The translations under genes and the position numbers were made by a program. Under the pieces are notes generated by a model that was not told the DNA's origin, searched no databases, and saw only the letters and a list, made by a program, of their open reading frames with translations. This document shows positions 1 through 10,700 of a stretch of 64,000 nucleotides of DNA, piece after piece. How positions within the stretch are numbered: position 1 is the stretch's first letter; each line of letters begins with the position of its first letter. This stretch comes from Sabulibacter ruber (GTDB taxonomy: Bacteria; Bacteroidota; Bacteroidia; Cytophagales; Hymenobacteraceae): NCBI RefSeq assembly GCF_017355955.1, contig NZ_JAFFID010000004.1:247390-311389 (forward strand). Direction: 5' to 3'.

Positions 1-30
1 CATCATAATTTTAAACTAAACCATTTGAAA

Positions 31-78
31 GGCCCCGTTACAGGCGTGATTTCTAGAAATCACGCCTGAAACGGGGCC
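31..78. terminator. Long bidirectional hairpin terminator
   Basis: Two arms of 22 bases (GGCCCCGTT, one mismatched A, CAGGCGTGATTT and its complement) flank a four-base loop. T-rich sequence follows on both sides. It lies just past the minus-strand stop of the priming glycosyltransferase gene and would end that transcript. Confidence 0.8.
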
Positions 79-115
79 TTAATCTTTTACTAACCAGCTG
101 TGGGTAGGAGTTTAA

Positions 116-1507
116 TCAATAGGCGTTTTGGTCACCTCTTATGGCTTTCCAGATGGTAAGGAACACTATTTTAAGGTCCAGGAGTAAAGACCAGTTCTCT
201 AAGTACCAGATATCCGCCTTTACTCTTTTTTGCATGCTTTCAGTGTCTTTGGTTTCCCCTCTGAACCCATTTACCTGGGCCCAGCCAGAGATGCCAGGAG
301 TCAGGTAGTGGCGCACCATGTACTCGTCAATTACTGCGGAGTAATCCTCGGTGTGCTTTATCATATGCGGGCGGGGACCAATCACAGACATATCGCCCCG
401 CAAAACGTTGAAGAACTGAGGCAGTTCATCAATGCTTGTTTTCCTGATAAATGCCCCCACTTTGGTAACCCGGGCGTCGCCTTTGGTAGCCTGCATATTA
501 TCTGACTCATTGTTCACGGTCATGCTCCTGAACTTGAAGCAATAGAAGGGCTTGTTGTACCTGCCAGACCGCAATTGCCGAAAGAAGACCGGACCTCTTG
601 ATTCCATTTTAATGATGATCGCCATCAAGGGCACCAGCCAGCTCAGCACCAGCACCACCACTATTGAGGAAATGAACAAGTCAAACGCACGCTTCACTAA
701 TCTATTGGCTCGGTCTTCCAGTGGTTCCAGTCGGTGGGTAAGAATAGGAAGAGGGCCGTACAGATCAATGAACAATTCTTTCTCAAATAGATAGTTTACC
801 TCCGGTACCAGCCTAAAGCGGATCATGTGTTTATCGGCCTCCTGCATGAGGGCGTCCACACTGCTGTAATCTGTGCTAGGAAGCGTGTAAAAGATCTCAG
901 ACACTCCAAAGGCTTTGGCGTACAGAAAGCACTGGTCAATGGTGCCTAGTACTTCATGGTTGGCGTTTCTGTCTTCTGTGTCATCAAAGAATCCCTCCAC
1001 CTTGTAGCCTAAGTGCGGGGTTTTGTTGATGTAGTCTCGTATCCTTTTGCCTGCTTTGCCCGCCCCAATGATCACTACTTTCTTATAGTTGATGAGTAAG
1101 TGGCGTTTGGTTTTACGGATGAACAGGAAGGTGACTTTCCCGCTCAGAATCAGAAAGCCAAACAAAAAAGAACTCAGCCATACAAACTCAAAGGATAGGG
1201 CTAAATGCTGAAGCGATACTTTCAACGCCAGAAGCCCCAGGAAGTACATGGCAAGGGCCAGGACGGTAGCCTTGAGCGTTGGCACCGCCTCCCTGCTGAG
1301 CACGTTTTGGTAAAGTTCAACCAGGTTGGCACAGTAAAACCAGATGAGATTGCACAAAAGACAGTTGAGCTTATATTGATCTGGAACGCCTGAATCAAAG
1401 TAAGCTGGGTTGGAGAGCAGTAAACCTATGGATAAGGAAAAATTGAGCAGCGTATAGTCTATTGATATACTTATCCATTTAAAGATAGTGGTATACTTAT
1501 ATGGCAT
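116..1507 (-). CDS. Undecaprenyl-phosphate sugar phosphotransferase (WcaJ-like priming transferase)
   Basis: This enzyme probably transfers a sugar-1-phosphate from a nucleotide sugar to undecaprenyl phosphate at the inner membrane, the first step of polymer repeat-unit assembly. The 463-residue length fits the family. Residues 1-130 hold several membrane segments. A Rossmann-like CoA/NAD-binding domain begins at VVIIGAGKAGKR (about 144-155). A further hydrophobic segment spans about 275-298, and the bacterial sugar transferase domain covers about 265-463 with RGPVFFRQ, CFKFRSM, RKTSIDELPQ and VIGPRPH. The architecture is that of full-length WcaJ/WbaP-type proteins. It is the last minus-strand gene of the exopolysaccharide cluster and is followed by a strong hairpin. 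Glucose-1-phosphate is the usual WcaJ substrate, but the substrate cannot be read from the sequence. Confidence 0.93.
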   Translation of the reverse strand: MPYKYTTIFKWISISIDYTLLNFSLSIGLLLSNPAYFDSGVPDQYKLNCLLCNLIWFYCANLVELYQNVLSREAVPTLKATVLALAMYFLGLLALKVSLQHLALSFEFVWLSSFLFGFLILSGKVTFLFIRKTKRHLLINYKKVVIIGAGKAGKRIRDYINKTPHLGYKVEGFFDDTEDRNANHEVLGTIDQCFLYAKAFGVSEIFYTLPSTDYSSVDALMQEADKHMIRFRLVPEVNYLFEKELFIDLYGPLPILTHRLEPLEDRANRLVKRAFDLFISSIVVVLVLSWLVPLMAIIIKMESRGPVFFRQLRSGRYNKPFYCFKFRSMTVNNESDNMQATKGDARVTKVGAFIRKTSIDELPQFFNVLRGDMSVIGPRPHMIKHTEDYSAVIDEYMVRHYLTPGISGWAQVNGFRGETKDTESMQKRVKADIWYLENWSLLLDLKIVFLTIWKAIRGDQNAY

Positions 1508-2085
1508 AGTATAATAAACATAGTAATAGACTTTAATTCTGATTATTTATGAGTTTATCGCGAGGAAGGGAGCAGTGTTGTGAATAAACTAAATAAAATA
1601 TTAAAATAAAAATAAAAAATTAGATTTAATTTTTATACATTTGGATAATCTCAAATCCTACTCTAAGTGCCTTAAAAGGCCTGCAAAAGCTTATTTGCTG
1701 CTCTTAAACCAGCTTAGCAGATAACTTAAAATATACCTCCCGTGCCGGTTTACCTATGTAACAGGCTGCCATGAATTCCTGAACAAACTGATTCTTGTCT
1801 GACAGAGGTTGTTAAGTTAATATAAATTTAAGTGCTTGCTGCCTAAGCCAGAAACAGGTTTCAATGCTTTGCGTAAGTTATTGATTGTTAACTAAATACA
1901 AGTTTTGTTTCTGGCTTGTTTTTGGAAGTAGAAGCTAAAAGGAAAAACTCCTGCTGGTCTTTCAAAACAACAAACACCATCTGCTACAGGCAAATCCAGT
2001 CCTCTCAGGCAAAAACTCCTTCACTCCAGATGTTTCCAGGCTTAAAGCTATATCAAAGTTTCTATTCAATTAAGTAGCGTACAAC
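1508..2085. other. Divergent intergenic region, 578 bases
   Basis: This AT-rich spacer lies between the divergent priming transferase gene and gmd, so it must hold promoters in both directions. TACATTTG at 1636-1643 matches the Bacteroidota -7 consensus TAnnTTTG on the plus strand, but I see no convincing -33 partner and it is 440 bases from gmd. I find no ORF or RNA gene here. Confidence 0.4.
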
Positions 2086-3198
2086 ATGAAAAAGGCATTG
2101 ATTACAGGTATAACAGGGCAAGATGGTGCTTACCTGGCCGAACTGCTGCTAAGCAAAGGGTACGAAGTGCACGGTATAAAGCGCAGAAGTTCCCTGTTCA
2201 ACACTGATAGGATAGACCACCTGTACCAGGATCCCCATGAAGAGCACGTGAACCTAAGGCTGCACTACGGGGATCTGGGCGACTCCACCAATATCATCCG
2301 GATTATCCAGCAGGTTCAGCCAGATGAGATCTATAACCTCGGGGCCATGAGCCACGTGCAGGTAAGCTTCGAGACACCGGAATATACCGCCAACGCCGAT
2401 GGAATGGGGACTCTCCGTATTCTGGAGGCTGTGCGGTTATTGGGCCTGACGCAGAAAACCCGCGTTTACCAGGCTTCCACTTCTGAGCTCTACGGGCTGG
2501 TACAGGCCGTGCCGCAATGCGAAACCACGCCTTTCTACCCACGGTCGCCTTACGCCGTAGCCAAGCTATATGCCTACTGGATTACCGTCAACTATCGCGA
2601 GGCCTACAACATGTTTGCCTGCAACGGTATTTTGTTCAACCATGAAAGCCCCCTGAGAGGCGAGACCTTTGTGACCCGTAAGATCACCAGAGGTGCCTCC
2701 AAAATTGCTTTAGGCATGCAGGACAAACTCTACCTGGGTAACCTGGATGCGCAGCGAGACTGGGGGCATGCCAAAGATTATGTAGAAGCCATGTACCTGA
2801 TCTTACAGCAGGATACCCCGCAGGATTTTGTCATTGCCACCGGCGTGACCACTACCGTGCGGGACTTTGTGCGCATGGCTTTCGGCGAGGTGGGCGTTGA
2901 ATTGGAATTTGTGGGCGAAGGCACCAACGAAAGAGGTATTGTCGCTTCCTGCTCCAACCCTGACTTCCTGTTAGAAATCGGCAGAGAAGTAGTAGCGGTA
3001 GACCCAAGATACTTCCGCCCAACAGAAGTGGAATTGCTGATAGGAGATCCCTCCAAGGCGAAAAACGTACTGGGGTGGCAGCCTAAATATGACTTAGCCG
3101 CTTTGGTGAAGGAAATGATGGAAGCCGATGTGGAAAACTTCCGGAAAGAGCGAATTCTGCAAGAGGCAGGTTACCAGATCAACACCCAGTTTGAATAG
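2086..3198 (+). CDS. gmd: GDP-mannose 4,6-dehydratase
   Basis: The enzyme converts GDP-D-mannose to GDP-4-keto-6-deoxy-D-mannose in the cytosol, the first step towards GDP-L-fucose. The 370-residue SDR has the NADP-binding glycine motif GITGQDG at residues 8-14. It has the catalytic set T132, E134, Y156 and K160 (STSELYG and SPYAVAK), matching known bacterial Gmd enzymes in position. The RRSSxFNT and DYVEAM-type segments of the family are also present. The stop codon directly abuts the ATG of the fucose synthase gene, so the two are surely co-transcribed. The pair is on the plus strand, opposite to the rest of the cluster. Confidence 0.97.
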   Translation: MKKALITGITGQDGAYLAELLLSKGYEVHGIKRRSSLFNTDRIDHLYQDPHEEHVNLRLHYGDLGDSTNIIRIIQQVQPDEIYNLGAMSHVQVSFETPEYTANADGMGTLRILEAVRLLGLTQKTRVYQASTSELYGLVQAVPQCETTPFYPRSPYAVAKLYAYWITVNYREAYNMFACNGILFNHESPLRGETFVTRKITRGASKIALGMQDKLYLGNLDAQRDWGHAKDYVEAMYLILQQDTPQDFVIATGVTTTVRDFVRMAFGEVGVELEFVGEGTNERGIVASCSNPDFLLEIGREVVAVDPRYFRPTEVELLIGDPSKAKNVLGWQPKYDLAALVKEMMEADVENFRKERILQEAGYQINTQFE

Positions 3199-4140
3199 AT
3201 GCAACCCACCGATAAAATCTATGTGGCCGGCCACAGAGGCATGGTTGGCTCTGCCATCGTAAGGAGATTGGAGAAAGAAGGCTACACCAATCTGGTAACC
3301 TATTCCTCCAAAGAACTTGATTTGCGCAACCAGCAGCAGGTCAGTGACTTTTTCATTTCAGAAAAGCCAGACTACGTTTTCCTGGCGGCGGCAAAGGTGG
3401 GCGGTATTGTAGCCAACAACACCTACCGGGCCCAATTTCTGTATGATAACCTCATGATACAGAACAATGTCATCCATGCCGCTTATCTCCATGACGTAAA
3501 AAAGCTCATGTTCCTGGGGTCTTCCTGCATCTATCCCAAACTGGCACCGCAGCCGTTGAAAGAGGAGTATCTCTTAACCGGGGAGCTGGAACCCACCAAT
3601 GAACCCTACGCCATTGCCAAGATTGCGGGCATAAAGTTGTGCGATGCCTACCGCTCTCAGTACGGCTGCAACTTCATCTCCGTGATGCCCACCAACCTGT
3701 ATGGACCCAATGATAATTATGATCTCCAGAATTCGCATGTGCTGCCGGCCCTGATCAGGAAGTTCATTGTGGCCAGAGATAACCAGCAACCCGAAGTAGA
3801 GATCTGGGGCAGCGGAACTCCAAGAAGAGAATTCCTTCATGCCGATGATCTGGCAGATGCCTGCCTGTTCCTGATGAAGACCTACAACGAAGCAGGATTG
3901 GTGAACATAGGCGTAGGCGAAGACATTTCTATCCTGGATTTAGCGAAACTCATCCAAAACATAGTGGGATACGAGGGAAGGATTGTCCTGGACCAAACCA
4001 AGCCAGACGGTACTCCCCGTAAACTGATGGATGTCTCCAAACTGAATTCCTACGGCTGGAAGGCAAAGATTTCCTTAGAGGAAGGCGTGCAAATGGTAGT
4101 AGAAGACATACTAGAAAAAGAATATGAGTGGAGTATGTAG
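3199..4140 (+). CDS. fcl: GDP-L-fucose synthase
   Basis: This bifunctional epimerase/reductase turns GDP-4-keto-6-deoxymannose into GDP-L-fucose using NADPH. The 313-residue protein has the N-terminal motif GHRGMVGSA (residues 11-19), GSSCIYPK (107-114) with the catalytic Ser and Cys, and the YxxxK pair Y137/K141 in EPYAIAKIAG. The LYGPNDNYD and HVLPALIRK segments are typical of Fcl/WcaG. It begins on the base after the gmd stop and is followed by a rho-independent terminator, so gmd-fcl is a two-gene operon. Its product would feed fucose into the polysaccharide made by the surrounding genes. Confidence 0.97.
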   Translation: MQPTDKIYVAGHRGMVGSAIVRRLEKEGYTNLVTYSSKELDLRNQQQVSDFFISEKPDYVFLAAAKVGGIVANNTYRAQFLYDNLMIQNNVIHAAYLHDVKKLMFLGSSCIYPKLAPQPLKEEYLLTGELEPTNEPYAIAKIAGIKLCDAYRSQYGCNFISVMPTNLYGPNDNYDLQNSHVLPALIRKFIVARDNQQPEVEIWGSGTPRREFLHADDLADACLFLMKTYNEAGLVNIGVGEDISILDLAKLIQNIVGYEGRIVLDQTKPDGTPRKLMDVSKLNSYGWKAKISLEEGVQMVVEDILEKEYEWSM

Positions 4141-4160
4141 GCAAAGCACTACCCACACCC

Positions 4161-4200
4161 AAAGAAAAAGCCGATGGTTAAGACCATCGGCTTTTTCTTT
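4161..4200 (+). terminator. Rho-independent terminator of gmd-fcl
   Basis: The stem AAAAAGCCGATGGT pairs with ACCATCGGCTTTTT around a short TAAG loop, with a T-run after it. It lies 20 bases after the fcl stop. Confidence 0.9.
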
Positions 4201-4398
4201 GGGTTATATCCTGCTTGTTTTTCCTGCTACCGGCTTTTCAACTTCCAGGTGAACCGATGTCTTCCATGAAAATGCCTTACTTGTGGCAGAGATCTGGAGG
4301 TCAAACAGCAAGGCTTCCGTCACCAGTTGCATTGTGCATGAGTGATGGTTTGTTTCCAGATAGCAGAGAAGAGCAGAAAACCAAAGCGCTGTTTTATG

Positions 4399-4428
4399 CC
4401 TGTTTTCCTGAAAACAGCCCATAAACGG
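4399..4428 (+). repeat. Dispersed palindromic intergenic repeat, copy A
   Basis: This copy reads CCTGTTTTCCTGAAAAC followed by AGCCCATAAACGG. It matches, in part as reverse complement, the copies at 4598-4627 and 39573-39602. The central part is a short inverted repeat (GTTTTC/GAAAAC). Confidence 0.6.
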
Positions 4429-4597
4429 AATCCCGTCTCAATCATTGACATTCCTTACCCCAAGCTCAGCCATTCTCAAACAAGAGACTATCAAATCAAT
4501 AACCTTTATTCCTGAAGAGTTTTTTTGAGAACCTGAATAGCAAACCGCATCGTGCAGGTTGGAGTCAGCTAAAGAAAGTAAGTTTTGGACAGCACTT

Positions 4598-4627
4598 CCG
4601 TTTCGGGGCTGTTTTCTGAGAAACAGG
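4598..4627 (-). repeat. Dispersed palindromic intergenic repeat, copy B
   Basis: Read on the minus strand it is CCTGTTTCTCAGAAAAC followed by AGCCCCGAAACGG, the same element as copy A in the opposite orientation. The two copies are about 170 bases apart. Confidence 0.6.
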
Positions 4628-4702
4628 TAGAAAATGAAAGGCTTTGCCGAGTCGGTTTCTAATCAAAGCGGTAAAGATCGCCCCTGGTAACTGAACTGGC
4701 AA

Positions 4703-4759
4703 AAAAAGGAAGGGACTCAAAGGATAAGCTTAGCTTACCCCTGAGTCCCTTCCCTTTTT
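4703..4759. terminator. Bidirectional terminator after the giant secreted-protein gene
   Basis: The arms AAAAAGGAAGGGACTCA and TGAGTCCCTTCCCTTTTT form a 17-base stem with a loop of about 22 bases. It would terminate the minus-strand transcript of the 7.8-kb gene and stop plus-strand read-through. Confidence 0.85.
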
Positions 4760-4797
4760 GAATGATTAGCTAAAAGTTAGATTTCAACAAGCAGGCT

Positions 4798-7700
4798 TTA
4801 CTGGCCTTTCACCATCTTGAACACCTCCTTATAGCTGATGGATTTACTTTCCACGTGGATGAAGTACAAACCACCTGCTTTGAGCGATTTCTTGGCTAAG
4901 TCAATTGAGTAGAGAGTTGCCTCTTTCGCGTTAGACGTCACCTTGCTCTGGTAGATAGTTCTGCTTAAAGCATCATAAACCCTTATGTGGTACACTTGTG
5001 GTTCTTCGGCTTTAATTCTCAGGTTGATGCTGCTTTCAAACGGGTTAGGGAATGCACTTACCGCTTTTTCCACATCAACTGCCAGCTTGTTCGTCTTAGA
5101 GTTGATAGCCTGTGAAGCCAGGGTAGTTGTGGTGGTAGTAGCCGGGAGCACCTCAATGGCAGAGATTTTAGGGTTCTCTATCACTTTGACCAAAGCCAGG
5201 TTCAGCGTTCCGTCGGTCACAGTCACCTGGAACTCTCTTACGAGGGCGTTCATGGCGCCCGCTTGAGCGTAGATGTCGAAGTTGCTCAGGATGGTCTGCC
5301 CCTCGGCCGTCACATTGAAGACCCGCTTGCCGTTGCCGCCGGGCCCGCCGCCGGTCGCCCCGAAGTAGAGCTCGGCGAAGTGCAGGCGCAGGCGGTAGGT
5401 GCCCGAGGTGACCGGTATGTTGTAGGAGAGGGCGCCGTAGCGCTCGCTACGGTAGATCACGTCGTCGGTGGTGCCGCCAATGTCAGAGATCTGCGTGTTG
5501 GTGTAGGTGCTGCCGCCCGCGGCGTACTGGTCAGCCGAGAAGGCGCCCATTGAGGTGGTGGCTGCCGGTCCGCCCGCGTTGATGCGCACCGTGGTGCCAC
5601 CCGAAGGAGCTTGCACGCTTAGATTAAAGGTGTCAAAAACAGTACCGCCTTTTCCATCACTGGCCGTTACCTGTATGTTTAAGCTCACTGCGGTGGCCGG
5701 GGCCTTGCCGCTGAAGGTTCTGGTGGCGCCGTTGAAGGTCAACCAGGTTGGAAGGGCATTGCCGTTCCCACGGATGGCGGTATACGTCAGCGGGTCGTTG
5801 TTCGGATCGGTGAAGGTACCTGCCGGGAAAGTGTAGCTGTAGTTAGCCCCTGTGGTAGTAGTCTGGTCCGGGATAGGGATAGACACCACTGGCGGCTGGT
5901 TCACCTGCGTTCCGGCCTGTACGGTGAGGCTGAAATCGTCGGTGGCGGTGCCGCCCTTGCCGTCACTGGCCGTCACGCGGATGGCGTAGGTGCCGGTGCT
6001 GCCGGTCGGCGGGGTGCCGCTGAAGGTGCGGGTGCCGCCGGTGAACGCTAGCCAGGCGGGCAGGGCGGCCCCGGTGGTGAGTGCCGCAGTGTAGGTTAGG
6101 GCGTCACTGTTCGGATCGGTGAAGGTGCCAGCGGGGAAGCTGTAGCTGTAGGCGGTGCCCACCGTGGCGCTCTGGTCGGGGATGGCGGCGGCTACTGTTG
6201 GTGGCTGGTTCACCGTTCCTGCGGCCGGGATTACCTCAATGGCTGAAATATTAGGGTTCTCTATCACCTGAACCAGAGCCAGGTTCAGCATTCCGTCGGT
6301 CACGGTCACCTGGAACTCCCGCACCAGGGCATTCATGGCGCCCACTTGGGCGTAGATGTCGAAGTTGCTCAGGATGGTCTGCCCCTCAGCGGTCACGTTG
6401 AAGACCCGTTTGCCGTTGCCGCCGGTCCCGCCGCCGGTCGCCCCGAAGTAGAGCTCGGCGAAGTGCAGACGCAGGCGGTAGGTGCCCGAGGTGACCGGTA
6501 TGTTGTAGGAGAGGGCGCCGTAGCGCTCGCTGAGGTAGATCACGTCATCGGTGGTGCCGCCGATGTCAGCAATCTTCGTGTTGGTAAAGGCCGTGCCGCC
6601 GGTGAAGCTTTGGTCAGCCACGAAGGCGCCCAAAGAGGTAGTGGCTGCCGACCCGCCAGAGTTAATGCGCACGGTGGTGCCGCCTCCGCCGGTGCCGGTC
6701 TGCACGGCCAGGCTGAAGTCATCGGTGGCGGTGCCGCCCTTGCCGTCGTTGGCCGTCACCCGGATGGCGTAGGTGGCGGCGGTGGTTGGGGCAGTGCCGC
6801 TGAAGGTGCGGGTAGTTGCGTTGAAGGCCAGCCAGCCAGGCAGAGCGGCCCCGGAGGTGAGCGCGGCGGTGTAAGTTAAAGCATCATTGTTCGGATCCGT
6901 GAAGGTACCTGCCGGGAAAGTGTAGCTGTAGGCTGCGCTTGTGGTGGTGGTCTGATCCGGGATAGCGGCGGCTACTGTTGGTGGCTGGTTCACCTGCGTT
7001 CCGGCCTGTACTGTGAGGCTGAAATCGTCGGTGGCGGTGCCGCCCTTGCCGTCACTGGCCGTCACGCGGATGGCGTAGGTGCCGGTGCTGCCGGTCGGCG
7101 GGGTGCCGCTGAAGGTGCGGGTGCCGCCGGTGAAGGCCAGCCAGGCGGGCAGGGCGGCCCCGGTGGTGAGCGTGGCAGTATAGGTTAATGGGTCGTTGTT
7201 CGGGTCGGTGAAGGTTCCGGTGGGGAAGCTGTAGCTATAGGCGGTGCCCACCGTGGCGCTCTGGTCGGGGATGGCGGCAGCCAGCACCGGCGGCTGGTTC
7301 ACCGTTCCCGCGGCCGGGATTACCTCAATGGCTGAAATCTTAGGATGTTCAACTACGGAGGAGAGAGCTACGTTCAGTGTCCCGTCGGTCACGTTCACCT
7401 GGAACTCTCTCACCAGAGCAGTCATGGCGCCCACCTGGGCGTAGATGTCGAAGTTGCTCAGGATGGTCTGCCCCTCAGCGGTCACGTTGAAGACCCGCTT
7501 GCCGTTGCCGCCAGCCCCGCCGCCAGCGGCGCCGAAGTAGATTTCAGCAAAGTGCAGGCGCAGGCGGTAGGTGCCCGATGTAACTGGTATGTTATAGCTG
7601 AATGAACCGTAGCGTTCACTGCGGTACAAGGCATCGTCTGAGGTGCCGGCAATGTCAACAATTTGCGTGTTGGTAAAGGCTTCTCCTGCACCAAAATACT

Positions 7701-10700
7701 GGTCAGCATTGAAAACATCTCCATTAGCAGCAGTAACCTGAGTTCCCCCAGCGTTGATACGCACGGTAGTGCCGCCTCCGCCGGTGCCGGTCTGTACGGC
7801 CAGGCTGAAGTCATCGGTGGCGGTGCCGCCTTTGCCGTCGTTGGCTGTCACCCGGATGGCGTAGGTGGCGGCGGTGGTTGGGGCAGTGCCGCTGAAGGTG
7901 CGGGTAGTTGCGTTGAAGGCCAGCCAGCCCGGAAGGGCGGCCCCGGTGGTCAACGCGGCGGTGTAGGTTAATGGGTCGTTGTTCGGGTCAGTGAAGGTAC
8001 CTGCCGGGAAAGTGTAGCTGTAGTTAGCCCCTGTGGTAGTAGTCTGGTCTGGGATAGCGATGGCTACTGTTGGTGGTACGTTCGTGGTGGTGCCAGTTCC
8101 GTTGTTGATATAAATCCTCGGGATACGTTTGTCCCATCCCATGGAAAGCATATCCAAATCTCCATCATTGTCAATGTCTACTGTTATCGCACTGTCATGA
8201 TGGTCTGGTGCTGTGGTGCCACCTGGGTGTAAGATATGCTTGATCCAGGTACCTGTGTTGCAGAGGTCATTTTCAAATGCAATCAGGCGGTGAGCTTCCT
8301 GCCACTCACCGGTGGTAATATCCAGGTCGCCATCAAAATCAATGTCTACTACATCCAGGCTAAGCCCTCCGTCCACATCAGTACCAATCGTTCTTTTGGT
8401 CCAGGTTTGAGTTGGGTCAGCTGGTGGTACAAACCAGCTCACTTCCTGGTTAGAACCAATCTGAGTGACTACTGCATCCAAAATGCCATCTTTGTTCAGG
8501 TCAGCCAGGGCGTTCCGGTCAAAGAAAGTAGGGAGGTTAATGCCTGTGGAAAATGTGGTCCAGGAACCATTGTCATTTCTGAGCCAGTTGGCCCCCTGGA
8601 AAAGATCCAGGTCTCCGTCCCGGTCAATGTCGCCGGCAGAGATTGACTCACCAACCGCATTGGGGGAAATAGATCTGATTGTCCAGGCCTCGCTTACCGG
8701 GTTTGCCGGAACGGTTAGCATTTGCACCGGAGAATGGCTTGATTCTGCCCCGTTCCAGACAATGGCAATCTGGGTATTGGTGACCCCGTTGAAGTTACCA
8801 AGGGCAGCACCCGCGATAAAGGTTTCTGAGTACGTGGAGGTACCATCTGGTATGTTGGTGTGGATGGTGAAGTTACCTTTGCCATCGTTCTGGGCCCATG
8901 CCATTTTTGCACTTATGTAGGTACCCTGGGTACCAAAGATGTCTGGGTCTCCGTCCTTGTCAAAGTCATGGATCAGCACCATGTTGTTCATAGGAGCACC
9001 AATCGCTTTTTGCACCCAGGTACCGGTAGCGGTACCCGGATTCTTATACCACCAGGCTCCGGTTACCACATCTTTCAACCCATCTTTGTCTATATCTGCG
9101 GAATAGATGTAAGGGGAACGATACGGCACTTCAGTACCAATGGTGCGCTCAGCCCAACTGGTAGGGAATGGAACGTCTTCACACACAGCTTCCGCAATCA
9201 CATTCACCGCAACCTCGTCACTGTAAGCTGTGGGCGTGTGATCTGCATTCATGAGGGTCAGTTTAATGGTATGCGGCCCAACTGGCAAGTTGCTGTAGGT
9301 GATTGGGCCTGTGCTGTATACTTCTCCTTTGTCTACCCCATCCAGGAACTTATGAATGTGGGTAGTTCCTTCGCCAACCTCCCAGTTTTTCACCTCCATT
9401 GTGAGGGTGAAAGAGGGAGTTACCGTGGCGTTATCTACTGGCTTCAGGATAGAGATGGATGGTTCTGGAACGGTTTCTTTACCATAAGAAACCTCAATGG
9501 CTGATACTTTGGCCTGGTCTTTTACGCCTGTAAAGGTGATGGTCACAAAGCCATCATCTACCCTGAGGCCGTAGAAGTTCTCAATTGCCGCCGTAGCAGC
9601 ACCGCCCGCTCTTTGAATGATGTCATAGTTATTCAGGGAACCCTGCCCATTCTCTACGGTCACATTGAAGATTCTGGATCCAATGCCATTTGTATTGTCT
9701 ACCCCGTGGTATAACTCAGCGAAGTGTAAGGCAACGTTATACACCCCAGACTGTGGTACTGGTATGTTGAACGTCATATTGCCAAATAGCTCCGTCTGGT
9801 AAATGACGTCTGCGGTAGTATTGTTAATGGGAAGATTGGCTTTGGCGTAAGTAGATCCTCCTGTATTGTATTGGCTCTGGCTCCAGGTAACCCCATTGAC
9901 ATCTACCCTTGGCCCGCCCGCATTAATCCTGACTAAGGCTTCTTCTAACCTGAATGTTTTGGAGATGCTTTGGGTTAGCGTTACCCCGGTTTCGTTTTTG
10001 AGGTTGCTTACCGTTAGTTCATTGTCAACTCCAACAATGAGGTTAGTGGTTTTAAGTATAACTGTTTTTCTGTCTTGCTGCAGGGTAGCCGAAGAAATGG
10101 TGACGCCGTTATTGATCGCGTAATTGGCTACAAGCTGGGCAGAAGCGGCATCTAGCGGTTCATTGAACTTAACATTTATCTGCGTAGGGTTGGGAGCTAC
10201 TATTGAATAAATGTTAGGTGGTGTTTTGTCTATGGAAACACCGGCTCCAATAAACTCAATGTAGTTTACGTCAAAGAGGTTGACATCACCTGCATTTCTC
10301 TTGAATACAAAGTATAAATCGTTTTTCCCGCCCGGGTTTGTAACGGGAGCTTCCACGTTTACCCAGGTATTGAAGTTGCCGGTTGACGGGATAGTTGCCG
10401 TACTGATCAGCGCTCCGGTGGGTGAACCAACGTGTATTTCAATCGTTCCACCCAGAGTAGCAGCTACCCGGTAAATGACCGAGGATATATTGGTCAGGTT
10501 CCTTCCGGCCAATACCAGGTGGGCATTATGTCCCAGGGCCCTTACAGAGTACAATCCACCGCCAAGCTTATCTGTGTTGTCCATGAGCTTGGTATTGCTT
10601 TGTGCGCTGTAGAATTCTGCCTCTTTTAACTTGGGATGAACCGTAGCCTGGTCAAAAGAGGTAAGACCGCCTTTATCTGTGTAGTTGACTTTGAATACAT

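Larger units (their letters stand above)
4201..4702. other. Intergenic region with two copies of a palindromic repeat
   Basis: The space between the terminators of the two convergent operons has no convincing gene. Two short overlapping antiparallel ORFs (about 70 codons) lack any recognisable domain. The region carries two copies, in opposite orientation, of a 30-base repeat that occurs again at 39.6 kb. Confidence 0.5.

Noticed and set aside
4204..4424. Two overlapping antiparallel ORFs of about 70 codons
   Set aside because: They overlap each other, have no domain, and lie over the repeat elements between two terminators.
5263..7971. Several plus-strand ORFs of up to 177 codons opposite the giant gene
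   Set aside because: They are mirror frames of GC-rich in-frame repeats on the minus strand and show low-complexity Val/Gly/Ala composition.
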